Program-made: the position numbers and the translations under genes | The notes under the pieces: generated by a model | Seen by the model: only the letters and a program-made list of their open reading frames with translations | Database searches by the model: none | Told to the model about the DNA's origin: nothing | Shown: positions 45,615-55,450 of the stretch, piece after piece | How the letters are laid out: each line of letters opens with the position of its first letter | Position numbering within the stretch: position 1 is the first letter of the stretch | DNA from: Paraburkholderia largidicola | GTDB lineage: Bacteria > Pseudomonadota > Gammaproteobacteria > Burkholderiales > Burkholderiaceae | Reading direction: 5' to 3' | Length of the DNA: 64,000 bases | Assembly: GCF_013426895.1 (NCBI RefSeq) | Contig: NZ_AP023175.1 | Location: 2,480,001 to 2,544,000, forward strand

Positions 45615-45906
45615 CGCGGCCATGCGATGGCGCGGCCTGCGCCATCGCTTCTTCCTTTCTCGTCTGGTCCGGTGCCGCTGCGCTTTCGCGGTGCACGGAC
45701 TTGCGCGCCCGTTCGCCGCAGGATTTAATACAGTCCATCCGATGGACGTTTGCGGTCCGGCACCATTTGCGCAAATCGGCGACACGTGCCTCTCTCGAAC
45801 GATCCCGCGCGCGCCAGCCCGAAGCGGTCAATGTCACGATGCGCCCTGGCGGCATGCGGTTGCAGTGCGCCCCGATGCAAGCTGATTCACAAGAACGGAG
45901 AACAGC

Positions 45907-47328
45907 ATGAAGGCCAGCACCATCGCGGAACGGGAAGCCAGCGGGCGCGCGGCCCGCGAACACGCAAAACGCTCCAGTCACCGCGCGCTCGGCCATATGC
46001 ATCGCAATCCCGTCGACCTGCTGCGGCAAAGCAGCGAAGGGCGGGTCGAGCGTCTCGTGCCGCTGCGCTACGGACGCATGGCGGTGTCGCCGTTCACCTT
46101 CTATCGCGGCAGTGCGATCCTGCAGGCGCACGATCTCAGCATGACGCCGCACACGCCGCTGACGCTGCCCATCTGCGGCGATGCGCATCTGCTGAATTTC
46201 GGCGGCTTCGCGACACCCGAACGCCAGTTGATCTTCGACCTGAACGATTTCGACGAAGTGTCCACCGCGCCGTTCGAATGGGATCTGAAGCGGCTGGTCG
46301 CGAGCTTCGTGGTCGCCGCCCGGCACATGCGCTTCAGCAGCGGTGCCGCCTACGATCTCGTGATGACGGCCGCCAACCAGTATCGCGACCGCATGGCGCA
46401 GTACGCCGAATGCGGCGCGCTGGAGCTGTGGTACGAACGGATCACGTTCGATCGCATGGTCGACATGGCGGTGAACGCCGAGAATCGCCGGCTGATCCGT
46501 CGCGCAATGGAAAAGGCGGCCACCCGCACGCACGAAAGCATGCTCGACAAGCTGTGCGAGCGCGAGGGCGACCGCTACGTGATGCGCGACATGCCGCCCA
46601 GCCTGTTCCACGTGCATGGTTCGGGCACGCTGTTCGATGCCGAAGACGACTGGTTCCGGATCGGCGACTGGCGCAAGCTGATGCACGAGACGTACGAGGG
46701 CTATCTCAAGACGCTCAACGAAGACCGCCGCGAACTGCTGGAGCAGTTCGTGCCACACGATCTCGCGTTCAAGGTGGTCGGCGTCGGCAGTGTCGGCACG
46801 CGCTGTCTCGTGCTGCTGACCGTCGATCCGCACGGCAAGCCGCTCTTTCTGCAGATCAAGGAGGCCCGGCGCTCGGTGATCGCGCAGCATTTCAAGGCGG
46901 GGCCGCGCAAGTTCGAGCCGAAGCACGAGGGCGAGCGCGTCGTGCTGGGCCAGCGCATGCTGCAGGCGGCTAGCGATCTCTTTCTCGGCTGGTCGACGGG
47001 TCCGGCGGGCCGGCACTTCTATTTCCGGCAATTGCGCGACATGAAGCTGACGCCCAGCGTCGACCTGTTCGACGTCGATCAGCTGAACGGCTATGCGCGG
47101 CTATGCGGCTGGGCGCTGGCCCGCGCGCACGCGAAGGCGGGCGGCAAGGCGGTCGAGATCAGCGCGTATATTGGACGCAGCGACCAGTTCGCGGAAGCCT
47201 TGGCCGGGTATGCGGCGGCGTATGCGGACCAGGTCGAGCGCGATTATGACGTGTTCATGAAGGCGTGCCGAAGCGGCGAACTGGAGGCACGCACCGACGA
47301 GGACATGTCCGCCGATTTCCGTATCTGA
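45907..47328 (+). CDS. DUF2252 family protein
   Basis: 473-aa cytoplasmic protein of the DUF2252 family, which has a kinase-like (aminoglycoside phosphotransferase-type) fold. Conserved pieces: LVPLRYGRMAVSPFTFYRGSA, ICGDAHLLNFGGFATPERQLIFDLNDFDE (the HxxN...D catalytic-like pair), WDLKRLVASF, and LQIKEARRSVI with the ATP-type Lys. The function is not established. ATG at 45907 has CGGAGAACAGC upstream. It seems monocistronic; the 292 bp before it has no other gene. Confidence 0.9.
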   Translation: MKASTIAEREASGRAAREHAKRSSHRALGHMHRNPVDLLRQSSEGRVERLVPLRYGRMAVSPFTFYRGSAILQAHDLSMTPHTPLTLPICGDAHLLNFGGFATPERQLIFDLNDFDEVSTAPFEWDLKRLVASFVVAARHMRFSSGAAYDLVMTAANQYRDRMAQYAECGALELWYERITFDRMVDMAVNAENRRLIRRAMEKAATRTHESMLDKLCEREGDRYVMRDMPPSLFHVHGSGTLFDAEDDWFRIGDWRKLMHETYEGYLKTLNEDRRELLEQFVPHDLAFKVVGVGSVGTRCLVLLTVDPHGKPLFLQIKEARRSVIAQHFKAGPRKFEPKHEGERVVLGQRMLQAASDLFLGWSTGPAGRHFYFRQLRDMKLTPSVDLFDVDQLNGYARLCGWALARAHAKAGGKAVEISAYIGRSDQFAEALAGYAAAYADQVERDYDVFMKACRSGELEARTDEDMSADFRI

Positions 47329-47329
47329 C

Positions 47330-47357
47330 GGGCATCGGGCATCGGGCATCGGGCGTC
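47330..47357. repeat. Short tandem repeat GGGCATC
   Basis: Three perfect 7-bp units and a fourth with one change directly after the DUF2252 stop (which ends at 47328). Such heptad arrays are prone to slippage; here it is 3' of a gene, so it would not alter a protein. Confidence 0.8.
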
Positions 47358-47535
47358 CGGCATTGGCGCCCGAATCCCGACGACGATGGCGCGCGTTCGC
47401 CGGGCTGTGTCCGATGGCGCGCGTCCCGAAACGGTACAGTCGCGGCATGCGGCGGAAATCGGGCAGGGCCGGATGCCGTCGTCTGTAGCGAGCAGTAGCA
47501 GCGCACCGTAGTGCTAACTCTGATCGGAGGTTTGC

Positions 47536-47787
47536 ATGCTTTCCCTCATTGGCACGATAGTCGTCGGGTTGATCGTCGGTCTGATTGCGCGCGCGCTCAA
47601 GCCGGGCGACGACAGCATGGGTTTGATCATGACGATCATTCTCGGTATTGCCGGCTCGCTGATCGCGGGCTACGTCGGGCGCGCGCTAGGCTGGTATCAA
47701 CCGGGGCAGGCGGCGGGCTGGATCGCGTCGATCATCGGCGCAATCATCCTGCTGGTCATTTACCACCTGGTTCGGCGGCGCGCCTAG
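47536..47787 (+). CDS. GlsB/YeaQ/YmgE-family stress membrane protein
   Basis: 83-aa inner-membrane protein with three hydrophobic, Gly-rich helices (LIGTIVVGLIVGLIARALKPG, GLIMTIILGIAGSLIAGYVGRALG, GWIASIIGAIILLVIYHLV). This is the transglycosylase-associated (Tag) family induced by stress in many bacteria; biochemical role unclear. ATG at 47536 has CGGAGG upstream. Standalone gene between DUF2252 and the convergent deacetylase. Confidence 0.93.
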   Translation: MLSLIGTIVVGLIVGLIARALKPGDDSMGLIMTIILGIAGSLIAGYVGRALGWYQPGQAAGWIASIIGAIILLVIYHLVRRRA

Positions 47788-47824
47788 GCGCAGGCGGTTC
47801 GCCCGCCTCGCGCGGCGCTGTCCG

Positions 47825-48685
47825 TCAGGCGTCGCGCGCCTCGCGCAGCGTCACGAAGCGCAGTCCGCGCGCACGCACGGTCTCGATCAGGCGCGGCAGC
47901 ACGTCGAGCACGACGGGTTTGCCTGAGGCGCCCATTGCTGCGCTCGCGTCGTGCAAAAGCAGGATGTCGCGCGCCGCGAGCCCGTCGACGAGCCGTTCCA
48001 GCACGCGCTGCGGATCGCGCTCGCGGGTGTCGAAGCCACGCCGCGTCCAGGCGGCGAGCCGCAAGTCGAGCTTTTGCAGCACCGGCTCGAGAAACACGTT
48101 GCGCAGACCGGCGGGCGCGCGGAAGAACAGCGGGCGCTCGCCCGTCAGCGCTTCGAGCGTATGCTGCGCGGCGTCGATCTCCCGCGTCAGCCCGCGCGGC
48201 AGCGTCACCGAGAACGTGTGAACGTGAACCTGTGAGTGGTTCTCGACCGCATGCCCGCGCGCGACGATCTCGCGCATCAGCGCCGGATGACGCTGCGCGT
48301 GCGCGCCGATGCAGAAGAACGTCGCGCGCACGCCGTGCGCGTCGAGCAGATCGAGCACTTGCGGCGTGACGACCGGGTCGGGGCCGTCGTCGATCGTCAG
48401 CGCGACGGCGTCGGCGTTGCGCCGCGTGTCGGGCAGGCGCGTCCAGTTCGGGCCGAGCAGCGACGAGCGCGGCCACAAGCCGATCGTCACGACGACCACA
48501 TGGCTCACGAAGATGCCGGCGAGCCACCACGGCCAGGCGATGGGCGTGAGCGCCCAGCCCGCGAGCATCGCGGCATGCCACGCGATGGTGGCGTTGAACA
48601 TCGGCGGATTGCCTGTGCGGGGCCAGCGGCGCCCGCGCGCAGTATTCGCGGCGGCGCGCGGCAGCGGCGGATTCGGTTGATTCAT
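47825..48685 (-). CDS. Polysaccharide deacetylase (NodB/CE4) family protein
   Basis: 286-aa protein. Two hydrophobic segments (NATIAWHAAMLAGWALTPIAW, WWLAGIFVSHVVVVTIGLW) anchor it in the inner membrane. The NodB domain follows: VALTIDDGPDP (catalytic Asp/ metal Asp), HAVENHSQVHVHTF (metal His pair), FFRAPAGLRN, and HDAS near the end. It is predicted to deacetylate N-acetylated sugars in lipid-linked or extracellular glycans. Monocistronic and convergent with the GlsB gene. ATG at 48685; an internal ATG 28 codons later is possible. Confidence 0.88.
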   Translation of the reverse strand: MNQPNPPLPRAAANTARGRRWPRTGNPPMFNATIAWHAAMLAGWALTPIAWPWWLAGIFVSHVVVVTIGLWPRSSLLGPNWTRLPDTRRNADAVALTIDDGPDPVVTPQVLDLLDAHGVRATFFCIGAHAQRHPALMREIVARGHAVENHSQVHVHTFSVTLPRGLTREIDAAQHTLEALTGERPLFFRAPAGLRNVFLEPVLQKLDLRLAAWTRRGFDTRERDPQRVLERLVDGLAARDILLLHDASAAMGASGKPVVLDVLPRLIETVRARGLRFVTLREARDA

Positions 48686-48941
48686 GATGCGTTTCGTCTG
48701 CCGGATTCCGTTTCGTCATACCAGCAGGACTTTCGTGATGCACGTCAAACGCGAACGATACCATTGGCGCGCGTCCCGTCCCGGATTTGGCAGGGTTGGA
48801 AAGAGAGCGAGGACGGACGCCGGGTTCGGAAAATTGACGGAACGCGGAGCGGCGGAACAGAAGCCGGGACAGGTGCCGTAACAGAGCCGAAGCCAGTATG
48901 CTTGACCCCTTTCCACCGACCGGCCGACCCGAACCCGCGCC

Positions 48942-49817
48942 ATGCGTCTGCGCCACATCGAAGTTTTCCACGCCATCATGCGCACCGGCTCGCTCTCGAA
49001 AGCAGCCGAACTGCTGTGCGTTTCGCAGCCGGCCGTCAGCAAGGTGCTCGCGCACGCGGAGCGCAGTGCGGGCCTGACGCTCTTCAACCGCGTGCACGGC
49101 CGCCTTCAGCCGACGCGCGAAGCCGAGCTGCTGTTTTCCGAAACGCAGAAGCTGCAGGCCAACCTCGACAGCATCCGCGATCTCGCGCGCAATCTTGCGC
49201 TGCAACCCGAAGGGCATTTGCGCATCGGCTGTCTGCCGAGCCTTGGCCTGAGCCTGATCCCGCCCGCCGTCGAGGCGTTTCGCGCGGCGTATCCGCGGGT
49301 GTCGCTGCGAATCCAGACGCGCCACACGGAGGAACTGCTGAATGCGCTGCTCACGCGCGATCTCGATCTGGCCGTCGCGCTGAATCCGCCAGCCCGGCCG
49401 GGCATCGCGTCCGCCGAACTGGGGCGCACGCCCGTCGTGTGCGTCGGCCCTCGCGATGAAGCCGCAGGCGACGCGCCGATGACTTTGCAAGCCTTCGTCG
49501 AAGGTGACTGGATCGGTATCGGCAATGCCGATCCGCTTGGCGAGATGATCGGCAACGCGCTGGAAGCCTTGGGCCTCGACGGCCACGCGCCCGCTGTCGA
49601 GGCGCACACGTGGCACGTCGCCCGCGCGCTCGCGGCGCGCGGCATCGGCCATGCGCTGCTCGACGAGCTGACCGCGAAGAGCGGCGCGGAAGCCGTGACT
49701 GTGCGGCCCGTCACGCCGCCGCTGTCGGTCGGCGTGTTCGCGCTGTGGCGCGACGGCGGCCTGACTTCGCAGGCGGGCAACGCGTTCGTCGACATGTTGC
49801 GCGCGCATTTCGCGTAG
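48942..49817 (+). CDS. LysR-type regulator of the D-amino-acid locus
   Basis: 291-aa LysR regulator. HTH: RHIEVFHAIMRTGSLSKAAELLCVSQPAVSKVLAHAERSAGLTLFNRVHGRLQPT in outline (residues ~4-58). It resembles the group that controls amino-acid catabolism (FtrA/DhcR or NocR/OccR-like). It lies 123 bp upstream of the DadA gene on the same strand and is the likely regulator of the DadA-binding-protein-SDR run. Confidence 0.9.
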   Translation: MRLRHIEVFHAIMRTGSLSKAAELLCVSQPAVSKVLAHAERSAGLTLFNRVHGRLQPTREAELLFSETQKLQANLDSIRDLARNLALQPEGHLRIGCLPSLGLSLIPPAVEAFRAAYPRVSLRIQTRHTEELLNALLTRDLDLAVALNPPARPGIASAELGRTPVVCVGPRDEAAGDAPMTLQAFVEGDWIGIGNADPLGEMIGNALEALGLDGHAPAVEAHTWHVARALAARGIGHALLDELTAKSGAEAVTVRPVTPPLSVGVFALWRDGGLTSQAGNAFVDMLRAHFA

Positions 49818-49940
49818 ATCGGGCGCGGGGACGCGCACACCCTTAACCTGAGGTTATGCAGCCTCGCATCTGGTCATTTGATCCGCCGTTTTCGGCGCGC
49901 GACACTCGCCTGCAATGTAATCGCAAGGTAGTGAAACTTC

Positions 49941-51191
49941 ATGCATGTCTGTGTTCTCGGAGCGGGCGTCGTCGGACTGACGACGGCCTGGAGCCTGGCC
50001 CGCGACGGCCACGACGTCACGATCGTCGAGGCGCGCGGCGGCGCGGCGCTCGAAGCGAGCTTCGCGAACGGCGGCCAGTTGAGCTACAGCTACGTCGCGC
50101 CGCTCGCCGATCCCGCCGTCCTGCCCAAGCTGCCCGCGTGGCTGTTGCAACGCGATTCCGCCCTGCGTTTCGTTCCGCGTTTCGATGTGCAGCAGTGGCG
50201 CTGGTGTGCCGCGTTCCTGCTCGCGTGCCGCAGCCGTCGCGCGCGGCAGACGGCGCTGGAGATGCTGAGCCTCGGCGCGCTCAGCAAGGCGGCGCTGCAT
50301 GAAATCGTCGAGCACGAGTCGATTGCGTTCGACTACGTGCGCAACGGCAAGCTCGTCGTCTATCGCGATCCGCACGAGTTCGAGCACGCGCGCCGCAAGA
50401 TGGAACTGCTCGTCGCGGCGGGCTCGAACCAGCGTGCGCTCGACGGCAGCGCGTGCGTCGCGCTCGAACCCGCGCTTGCGCACGCGTTGCCGCTGATCGC
50501 TGGCGGCATCCATACGCCGTCGGAAGAAGCGGGCGATTGCCATCGCTTCGGCGTCGCGCTCGCGGATGCGCTGCAGCGCCGGCATCGCGTGACGATCCGC
50601 TACGAGACGCCCGTGCGCGAACTGGTTAGCGAGGGCGGGCGGATCGTCGCGGCGCGCACGGCGGCAGGCGATATCGAAGCCGATGCGTTCGTCGTCGCGC
50701 TCGGTCTTGGGAGCGTGCCCTTGCTCGATGCACTCGGCGTGCGTCTGCCCGTTTATCCGTTGACGGGCTACAGCCTGACGATTCACAACGCCGATCCGCT
50801 GCACACGCCGCGCGTCAGCGTGACGGACCTGCATCGAAAGATCGTCTATGCGCCGCTTGGCGGGCGCTTGCGGATTGCGGGCATGGTGGAGATCGCGGGT
50901 CTGAGCGATGCGCAGCGGGCTGGGCGCGTCGAACTGCTCAAGCGCCAGGCGCAGGAAATCTTCCCCGCCGCCGGCGACTACGCGAGCGCGCAGACCTGGT
51001 GCGGCCATCGTCCCGCGACGCCCGATTCCAAGCCGCTGATCGGCAGCACGCCGTACGGCAATCTCTGGCTCAACACCGGACACGGCGCGCTGGGCTTCAC
51101 GCTCGCGTGCGGCAGCGCGCGTGTGATCGCGGACAGGATCGCGGGCCGCGCGCCGTCCGTCGATGTCAACGCCTACGCCTACGACCGCTGA
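49941..51191 (+). CDS. dadA: D-amino-acid dehydrogenase
   Basis: 416-aa FAD-dependent oxidase-family enzyme acting on D-amino acids at the inner membrane, passing electrons to the quinone pool. The dinucleotide motif is CVLGAGVVGLTTAWSLARDGHDVTIVEARGGAALEASFANGGQLSYSYVAPLADP, which in outline is the DadA N-terminus, and C-terminal WCGHRPATPDSKPLIGSTPYGNLWLNTGHGALGFTLACGSA matches the family. It is one of several dadA-like genes such genomes carry. It runs into the binding-protein gene 34 bp downstream. Confidence 0.9.
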   Translation: MHVCVLGAGVVGLTTAWSLARDGHDVTIVEARGGAALEASFANGGQLSYSYVAPLADPAVLPKLPAWLLQRDSALRFVPRFDVQQWRWCAAFLLACRSRRARQTALEMLSLGALSKAALHEIVEHESIAFDYVRNGKLVVYRDPHEFEHARRKMELLVAAGSNQRALDGSACVALEPALAHALPLIAGGIHTPSEEAGDCHRFGVALADALQRRHRVTIRYETPVRELVSEGGRIVAARTAAGDIEADAFVVALGLGSVPLLDALGVRLPVYPLTGYSLTIHNADPLHTPRVSVTDLHRKIVYAPLGGRLRIAGMVEIAGLSDAQRAGRVELLKRQAQEIFPAAGDYASAQTWCGHRPATPDSKPLIGSTPYGNLWLNTGHGALGFTLACGSARVIADRIAGRAPSVDVNAYAYDR

Positions 51192-51225
51192 TTTCGTTGC
51201 ACACACATCCATAACAGGAGAGACC

Positions 51226-52134
51226 ATGAAAACAACGATGACGAAGCACGCAACGCTCGCGGCACTGATCGCAGTCACCGTCGCCGGCGGCAGCGCATAC
51301 GCGCAGGAATCGAGCGCGACCTTGAAGAAGATCCGCGAAACAGGCGCGATTTCGCTCGGCGTGCGCGAGTCGTCGGTGCCGTTCTCGTACTACGACGAAC
51401 AGCAGCACGTGATCGGCTATTCGCAGGCGATCGCGCTGAAGATCGTCGACGAGGTGAAGAAAGAGCTGAAGCTGTCGGACCTCAAGGTCCGCGAGATTCC
51501 CATCACGTCGCAGAACCGCATCCCGCTCGTGCAGAACGGCACGATCGATATCGAATGCGGCTCGACCACGCATACCAAAGAGCGCGACAACCAGGTCGCC
51601 TTCTCGAACAGCTTCTTCCAGTACGGCGTGCGCATGATCGTGAAGAAGGACTCAGGCGTGAAAGACTTCGGCGATCTCGCCAGCAAGACGGTCGTGACGA
51701 CGGCGGGCACGTCGGAAGAGCGTCTGCTGCGGCAGATGAACGCCGAGAAGTCGATGAACATGCGCCTCATCAGCGCGAAGGATCACGCCGAGTCGTTCCT
51801 CAACGTGAAGACGGGGCGCGCCGTCGCGTTCGTGATGGACGATCCGCTGCTGTACGGCGCGAAAGCAAAAGAGCAGAACGCCGACGACTACGTGATCACG
51901 GGCACCTCTCCGATGTCGGAGGTGTATGGCTGCATGTTCCGCAAGGACGATCCGGACTTCAAGAAACTGGTCGACGGCGTGATCGCGCGCTTGCAAACTT
52001 CAGGCGAAGCGGCGAACCTTTATCAGAAGTGGTTCACGCAACCCATTCCGCCGAAGGGCATCAACCTGAACTACCCGTTGTCGGCGGAGATGAAACAGCT
52101 GTTCGCGAAGCCGAACGACCGCGCGCTCGATTGA
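51226..52134 (+). CDS. Amino-acid ABC transporter periplasmic binding protein
   Basis: 302-aa GltI-type (family 3) solute-binding protein. Signal peptide: [27 protein letters not shown], cleaved after AYA. Mature protein has [43 protein letters not shown] and [15 protein letters not shown], pointing to glutamate/aspartate-type ligands. The ATG at 51226 follows CAGGAGAGACC. No permease or ATPase gene is adjacent, so it must share membrane components encoded elsewhere. Linkage to dadA suggests delivery of a D- or acidic amino acid. Confidence 0.92.
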   Translation: MKTTMTKHATLAALIAVTVAGGSAYAQESSATLKKIRETGAISLGVRESSVPFSYYDEQQHVIGYSQAIALKIVDEVKKELKLSDLKVREIPITSQNRIPLVQNGTIDIECGSTTHTKERDNQVAFSNSFFQYGVRMIVKKDSGVKDFGDLASKTVVTTAGTSEERLLRQMNAEKSMNMRLISAKDHAESFLNVKTGRAVAFVMDDPLLYGAKAKEQNADDYVITGTSPMSEVYGCMFRKDDPDFKKLVDGVIARLQTSGEAANLYQKWFTQPIPPKGINLNYPLSAEMKQLFAKPNDRALD

Positions 52135-52183
52135 CGGGCCTGCGTCGCGCCGCGTCGCGGGCAGCACGACCTGGAGAGACGGT

Positions 52184-52960
52184 GTGACGCAGACAGCAGA
52201 GACAAAGCAAGCAGACAAAGTGGCGCTCGTGACAGGCGCGGGCAGTGGCATCGGCAAGGCAACGGCGCTCAAGCTGCTTGCCAACGGCTATAGCGTCGTG
52301 CTCACGGGGCGCAGGCAAGCCCCACTCGATGCGCTCGCAACAGATGCGCAAGCAAACGGCCAGGATGCACTCGCCGTCGCCTGCGACGTGACGGATGCCG
52401 CGAGCGTGGCAGCGCTGTTCGACGCGATCCGGTTGCGCTACGGGCGGCTCGATGTGCTCTTCAACAACGCGGGCCGCAATGCGCCGCCCGTCGAAATCGA
52501 CCAGATCGAACTCGACGACTGGCGTTCCGTCGTCGATACGAACCTCACGGGCGTGTTCCTGTGCACGCGCGCGGCATTCGCGATGATGAAGGCGCAAACG
52601 CCGCGCGGCGGCCGCATCATCAACAACGGCTCGATCTCGGCGCATGCGCCGCGACCGTTCAGCATTGCGTACACGGCGACCAAGCACGCAATCACGGGTC
52701 TCACCAAATCGGTCTCGCTCGATGGCCGGCCTTACGACATCGTGTGCGGCCAGATCGACATCGGCAACGCCGAGACGGAAATGGCCGAGCGGATGGCGCG
52801 CGGCGTGCCGCAGGCCAACGGCACGATCGCAGTGGAGCCGCTGATGAACGTCGAACATGTCGCCGATGCCGTGCTGCACATGGCGAACCTGCCGCTGTCG
52901 GCGAACGTGCAATTCATGACGATCATGGCGAGCAAGATGCCGTTCGTCGGCCGCGGATGA
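52184..52960 (+). CDS. Short-chain dehydrogenase/reductase
   Basis: 258-aa Rossmann-fold oxidoreductase of the classical SDR type. The cofactor motif is [15 protein letters not shown] is in [10 protein letters not shown], catalytic Ser in [10 protein letters not shown], and YTATKHA gives the Tyr-x3-Lys pair. The first codon is GTG with GGAGAGACG upstream. It ends the dadA run (50 bp after the binding protein). The substrate is unknown; 2-oxoacid or amino-alcohol chemistry fits the context. Confidence 0.9.
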   Translation: MTQTAETKQADKVALVTGAGSGIGKATALKLLANGYSVVLTGRRQAPLDALATDAQANGQDALAVACDVTDAASVAALFDAIRLRYGRLDVLFNNAGRNAPPVEIDQIELDDWRSVVDTNLTGVFLCTRAAFAMMKAQTPRGGRIINNGSISAHAPRPFSIAYTATKHAITGLTKSVSLDGRPYDIVCGQIDIGNAETEMAERMARGVPQANGTIAVEPLMNVEHVADAVLHMANLPLSANVQFMTIMASKMPFVGRG

Positions 52961-53031
52961 CGCACATGTGACACCACGCGGCGCGGGCAGCCGACGTATA
53001 CTTGACGCTTCCCGAACCACTGGACGTCAAT

Positions 53032-53259
53032 GTGACTGCTGACGAGGCCACGCACCCGGGGGCGCCGGCCACCGACGATCCGCGCCCCACACCGCCCACG
53101 CGGCCCGACCCCAGCGAGTGCTGCGATAGCGGCTGCGATCCGTGCGTGTTCGATCTGTACGCGGAAGAACTCACGCGGTATCGCGCGGCGCTGGCTGCGT
53201 GGGAAGCGCGGCACGCGCAGCCGGTTGAGCACGAAGACGACCCGGGCAAGAAGCGCTGA
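53032..53259 (+). CDS. Oxidoreductase-like N-terminal domain protein, Cys-rich
   Basis: 75-aa protein (GTG start at 53032; a TTG at 53002 would add ten residues). It matches the small oxidoreductase-like domain family: PPTRPDPSECCDSGCDPCVFDLYAEELTRYRAALAAW, here in outline, with cysteines spaced CC-x2-GC-x2-C suggestive of metal or Fe-S binding. The rest is acidic/proline-rich. The family function is unproven. It lies 67 bp upstream of the sirtuin gene on the same strand. Confidence 0.75.
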   Translation: MTADEATHPGAPATDDPRPTPPTRPDPSECCDSGCDPCVFDLYAEELTRYRAALAAWEARHAQPVEHEDDPGKKR

Positions 53260-53326
53260 GCGTTTGCCTCTTGCTCCGTTGTCACCACTCTCTGCAACCA
53301 CTCACTCGCGCCGCTTCATCGACTCT

Positions 53327-54172
53327 ATGTCCACGCTGATCGAACCTCACGCGCTTGCCGCTTTACATGACTTCGTCGAACGCCATCCGCGGCTTTTCGT
53401 GTTGACGGGCGCGGGCATCAGCACCGATTCCGGCATCCCCGGCTATCGCGACGAAAATGGCGAATGGAAGCGCTCGCCGCCCATCACGTTGCAGGAGTTT
53501 CTTGGCTCCGTTGCGTCGCGTCAGCGTTACTGGGCGCGCAGCACGGTCGGCTGGCCCGTGGTCGCGAAGGCCGCGCCGAACGCCGCGCATCACGCGCTCG
53601 CGCGGCTCGAAGCGGCCGGGCACGTCGGCGCGCTCGTCACGCAGAATGTCGATGGCCTGCATCAGCGCGCAGGCAGCAGTGACGTGATCGAACTGCACGG
53701 CAGCATCGGCGAAGTGACGTGTCTCGATTGCAACTCGCATCACACGCGCGCGTCGATCCAGCAAACGCTGATCAACACGAACCCTGCGCTGCTCGATGTG
53801 ATCGCCGAACCGGCCGCCGACGGCGACGCTCATCTCGAATGGCACGACCTCGGCTCGTTCCGCGTGCCACCTTGCCCGAACTGCGGCGGGCTGCTGAAGC
53901 CCGCGGTCGTGTTCTTCGGCGAAAACGTGCCGAAGGCGCGCGTCGAGGCGGCTACCCACGCGCTCGATGCCGCCGACGCGATGCTGGTGGTCGGCTCGTC
54001 GTTGATGGTGTATTCGGGCTACCGTTTCTGCGTGTGGGCGCAGAAGATGGGCAAGCAGGTGGCCGCGATCAATCTCGGACGCACGCGTGCCGACCCGCTG
54101 TTGTCGCTGAAAGTGGAAGCGCCATGCGGCGATGCGCTCGCCGCGCTCGCGGCGCGTCTCGCGGTCAGCTAA
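53327..54172 (+). CDS. NAD-dependent protein deacetylase, sirtuin family
   Basis: 281-aa SIR2 enzyme that removes acyl groups from lysines using NAD+. Motifs: LTGAGISTDSGIPGYRD, TQNVDGLHQRAG, catalytic His in IELHGSIGEV; zinc cysteines CLDC and CPNCGG; and GSSLMVYSGY. The insert between the Cys pairs is typical of the bacterial class II-like group. ATG at 53327 begins the conserved domain; the frame is open upstream without homology. It is followed after 47 bp by a flavin-type gene on the same strand. Confidence 0.93.
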   Translation: MSTLIEPHALAALHDFVERHPRLFVLTGAGISTDSGIPGYRDENGEWKRSPPITLQEFLGSVASRQRYWARSTVGWPVVAKAAPNAAHHALARLEAAGHVGALVTQNVDGLHQRAGSSDVIELHGSIGEVTCLDCNSHHTRASIQQTLINTNPALLDVIAEPAADGDAHLEWHDLGSFRVPPCPNCGGLLKPAVVFFGENVPKARVEAATHALDAADAMLVVGSSLMVYSGYRFCVWAQKMGKQVAAINLGRTRADPLLSLKVEAPCGDALAALAARLAVS

Positions 54173-54219
54173 GGCACGTAGATGCCCGCCAGTTTCATCT
54201 CCATTCACGAGGAACGCCG

Positions 54220-54825
54220 ATGCTCACGTCGATAGAAGAACTGGAAGCGTTGTATGGAGAGCCGCATGAGCGCTCGATACGCAAGGAGATCCCGTACGTC
54301 AACGACTGCTATCGCGCGTTCATCGAGCAATCGCCGTTCATCGTGCTGGCGACGGCCGGGCCGGAAGGGCTCGACTGCTCGCCGCGCGGCGATGCGCCCG
54401 GCTTCGTGCGGCTGATCGATGCGCGCACGCTGGCGATTCCCGACCGCGTCGGCAACAACCGCATCGACAGTCTGCGCAATGTGATCGTCAACCCGCATGT
54501 CGGGCTGCTGTTCGTCGTGCCGGGTGTCGGCGAGACGCTGCGCGTCAATGGACGCGGACGCATTTCGGCAGAATCGGCGCTGCTCGACAGCTTCGCAGTG
54601 GATGGCAAGAAGCCGCGCACCGTGCTGATCGTCGATATCGACGCGGTGTACTTTCATTGCTCGAAAGCGCTGGCGCGCTCGAAACTGTGGGACCCGTCGC
54701 GCTACGTGGAGCGCTCGCGGCTGCCGAGCGCGGGCGATATGCACAAGCGCATTTTCGGTGAGACTTTCGACGCGCTCGCGTATGATCGCGACCTCGTTGA
54801 ACGGATGCGAACCGGTCTCTACTGA
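54220..54825 (+). CDS. PPOX-type FMN-dependent flavoprotein
   Basis: 201-aa split-barrel flavoprotein of the pyridoxamine 5'-phosphate oxidase-like superfamily. Family pieces: FIEQSPFIVLATAGPEGLDCSPRGDAPGFVRL, IPDRVGNNRIDSLRNVI, VGLLFVVPGVGETLRVNGRGRIS, and C-terminal MHKRIFGETFDALAYDRDLVERM. It probably reduces an unknown electrophile with FMN or F420-like cofactor. ATG at 54220 starts the conserved sequence; the long frame before it has no homology. It is followed closely (11 bp) by the DUF938 gene. Confidence 0.85.
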   Translation: MLTSIEELEALYGEPHERSIRKEIPYVNDCYRAFIEQSPFIVLATAGPEGLDCSPRGDAPGFVRLIDARTLAIPDRVGNNRIDSLRNVIVNPHVGLLFVVPGVGETLRVNGRGRISAESALLDSFAVDGKKPRTVLIVDIDAVYFHCSKALARSKLWDPSRYVERSRLPSAGDMHKRIFGETFDALAYDRDLVERMRTGLY

Positions 54826-54835
54826 TCGAAACACC

Positions 54836-55450
54836 ATGACTACGCCTGATCTCAACCTGCGCCAGCACGCGCCTTCCGCCGAACGCAACCGCGAACCGAT
54901 CCTCGCCGTGCTCGAACGCGTGCTGCCCGCGTCGGGCACCGTGCTCGAGATCGCGAGCGGCACGGGCCAGCACGCGATCCACTTCGCCGCGGCGCTGCCG
55001 CACCTCGTCTGGCAGCCGAGCGACGTCGACGACGAGGCGCGCGCGTCGATTGCTGCCTGGACGGCACACAGCGGCTTGCCCAACGTGCGGCCGCCGCTCG
55101 CGCTCGACGTGCGCGACGCGTCGTGGGGCATCGAAGCCGCTGCGGCGATCGTCTGCATCAACATGATCCATATCTCGCCGTGGGAGTCCGCGCAGGCGCT
55201 GATCGGCGGCGCCGGCCGGCTGCTGGGAGCGGGCGGCGTGCTCTTTCTGTACGGACCGTACCGGCGCGGCGGCGCGCATACGGCGCCGACCAACGCCGCG
55301 TTCGACGAGCAGTTGCAACGCCGCAATCCCACATGGGGCGTGCGCAACATGGAAGACGTGGTGGCGCTGGCTGACGCAGCGGGCTTCGATGCCGACGAGC
55401 CGGTCGAGATGCCCGCCAACAACTTCAGCCTCGTGTTCAGGAAACGTTAG
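54836..55450 (+). CDS. DUF938 family SAM-dependent methyltransferase-like protein
   Basis: 204-aa protein of the DUF938 family. SAM-binding motif I is VLEIASGTGQHAIHFAA, followed by QPSDVDDEARASIAAW and the characteristic CINMIHISPWESAQAL and LYGPYRRGG segments. Function is unknown beyond the methyltransferase fold. Its start lies 11 bp after the flavoprotein stop, so the two are probably co-expressed with the sirtuin. Confidence 0.9.
   Translation: MTTPDLNLRQHAPSAERNREPILAVLERVLPASGTVLEIASGTGQHAIHFAAALPHLVWQPSDVDDEARASIAAWTAHSGLPNVRPPLALDVRDASWGIEAAAAIVCINMIHISPWESAQALIGGAGRLLGAGGVLFLYGPYRRGGAHTAPTNAAFDEQLQRRNPTWGVRNMEDVVALADAAGFDADEPVEMPANNFSLVFRKR

Noticed and set aside
47330..47357. GGGCATC array as a CRISPR or phase-variation switch
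   Set aside because: Only about four 7-bp units without spacers, located 3' of a gene; no effect on a reading frame.
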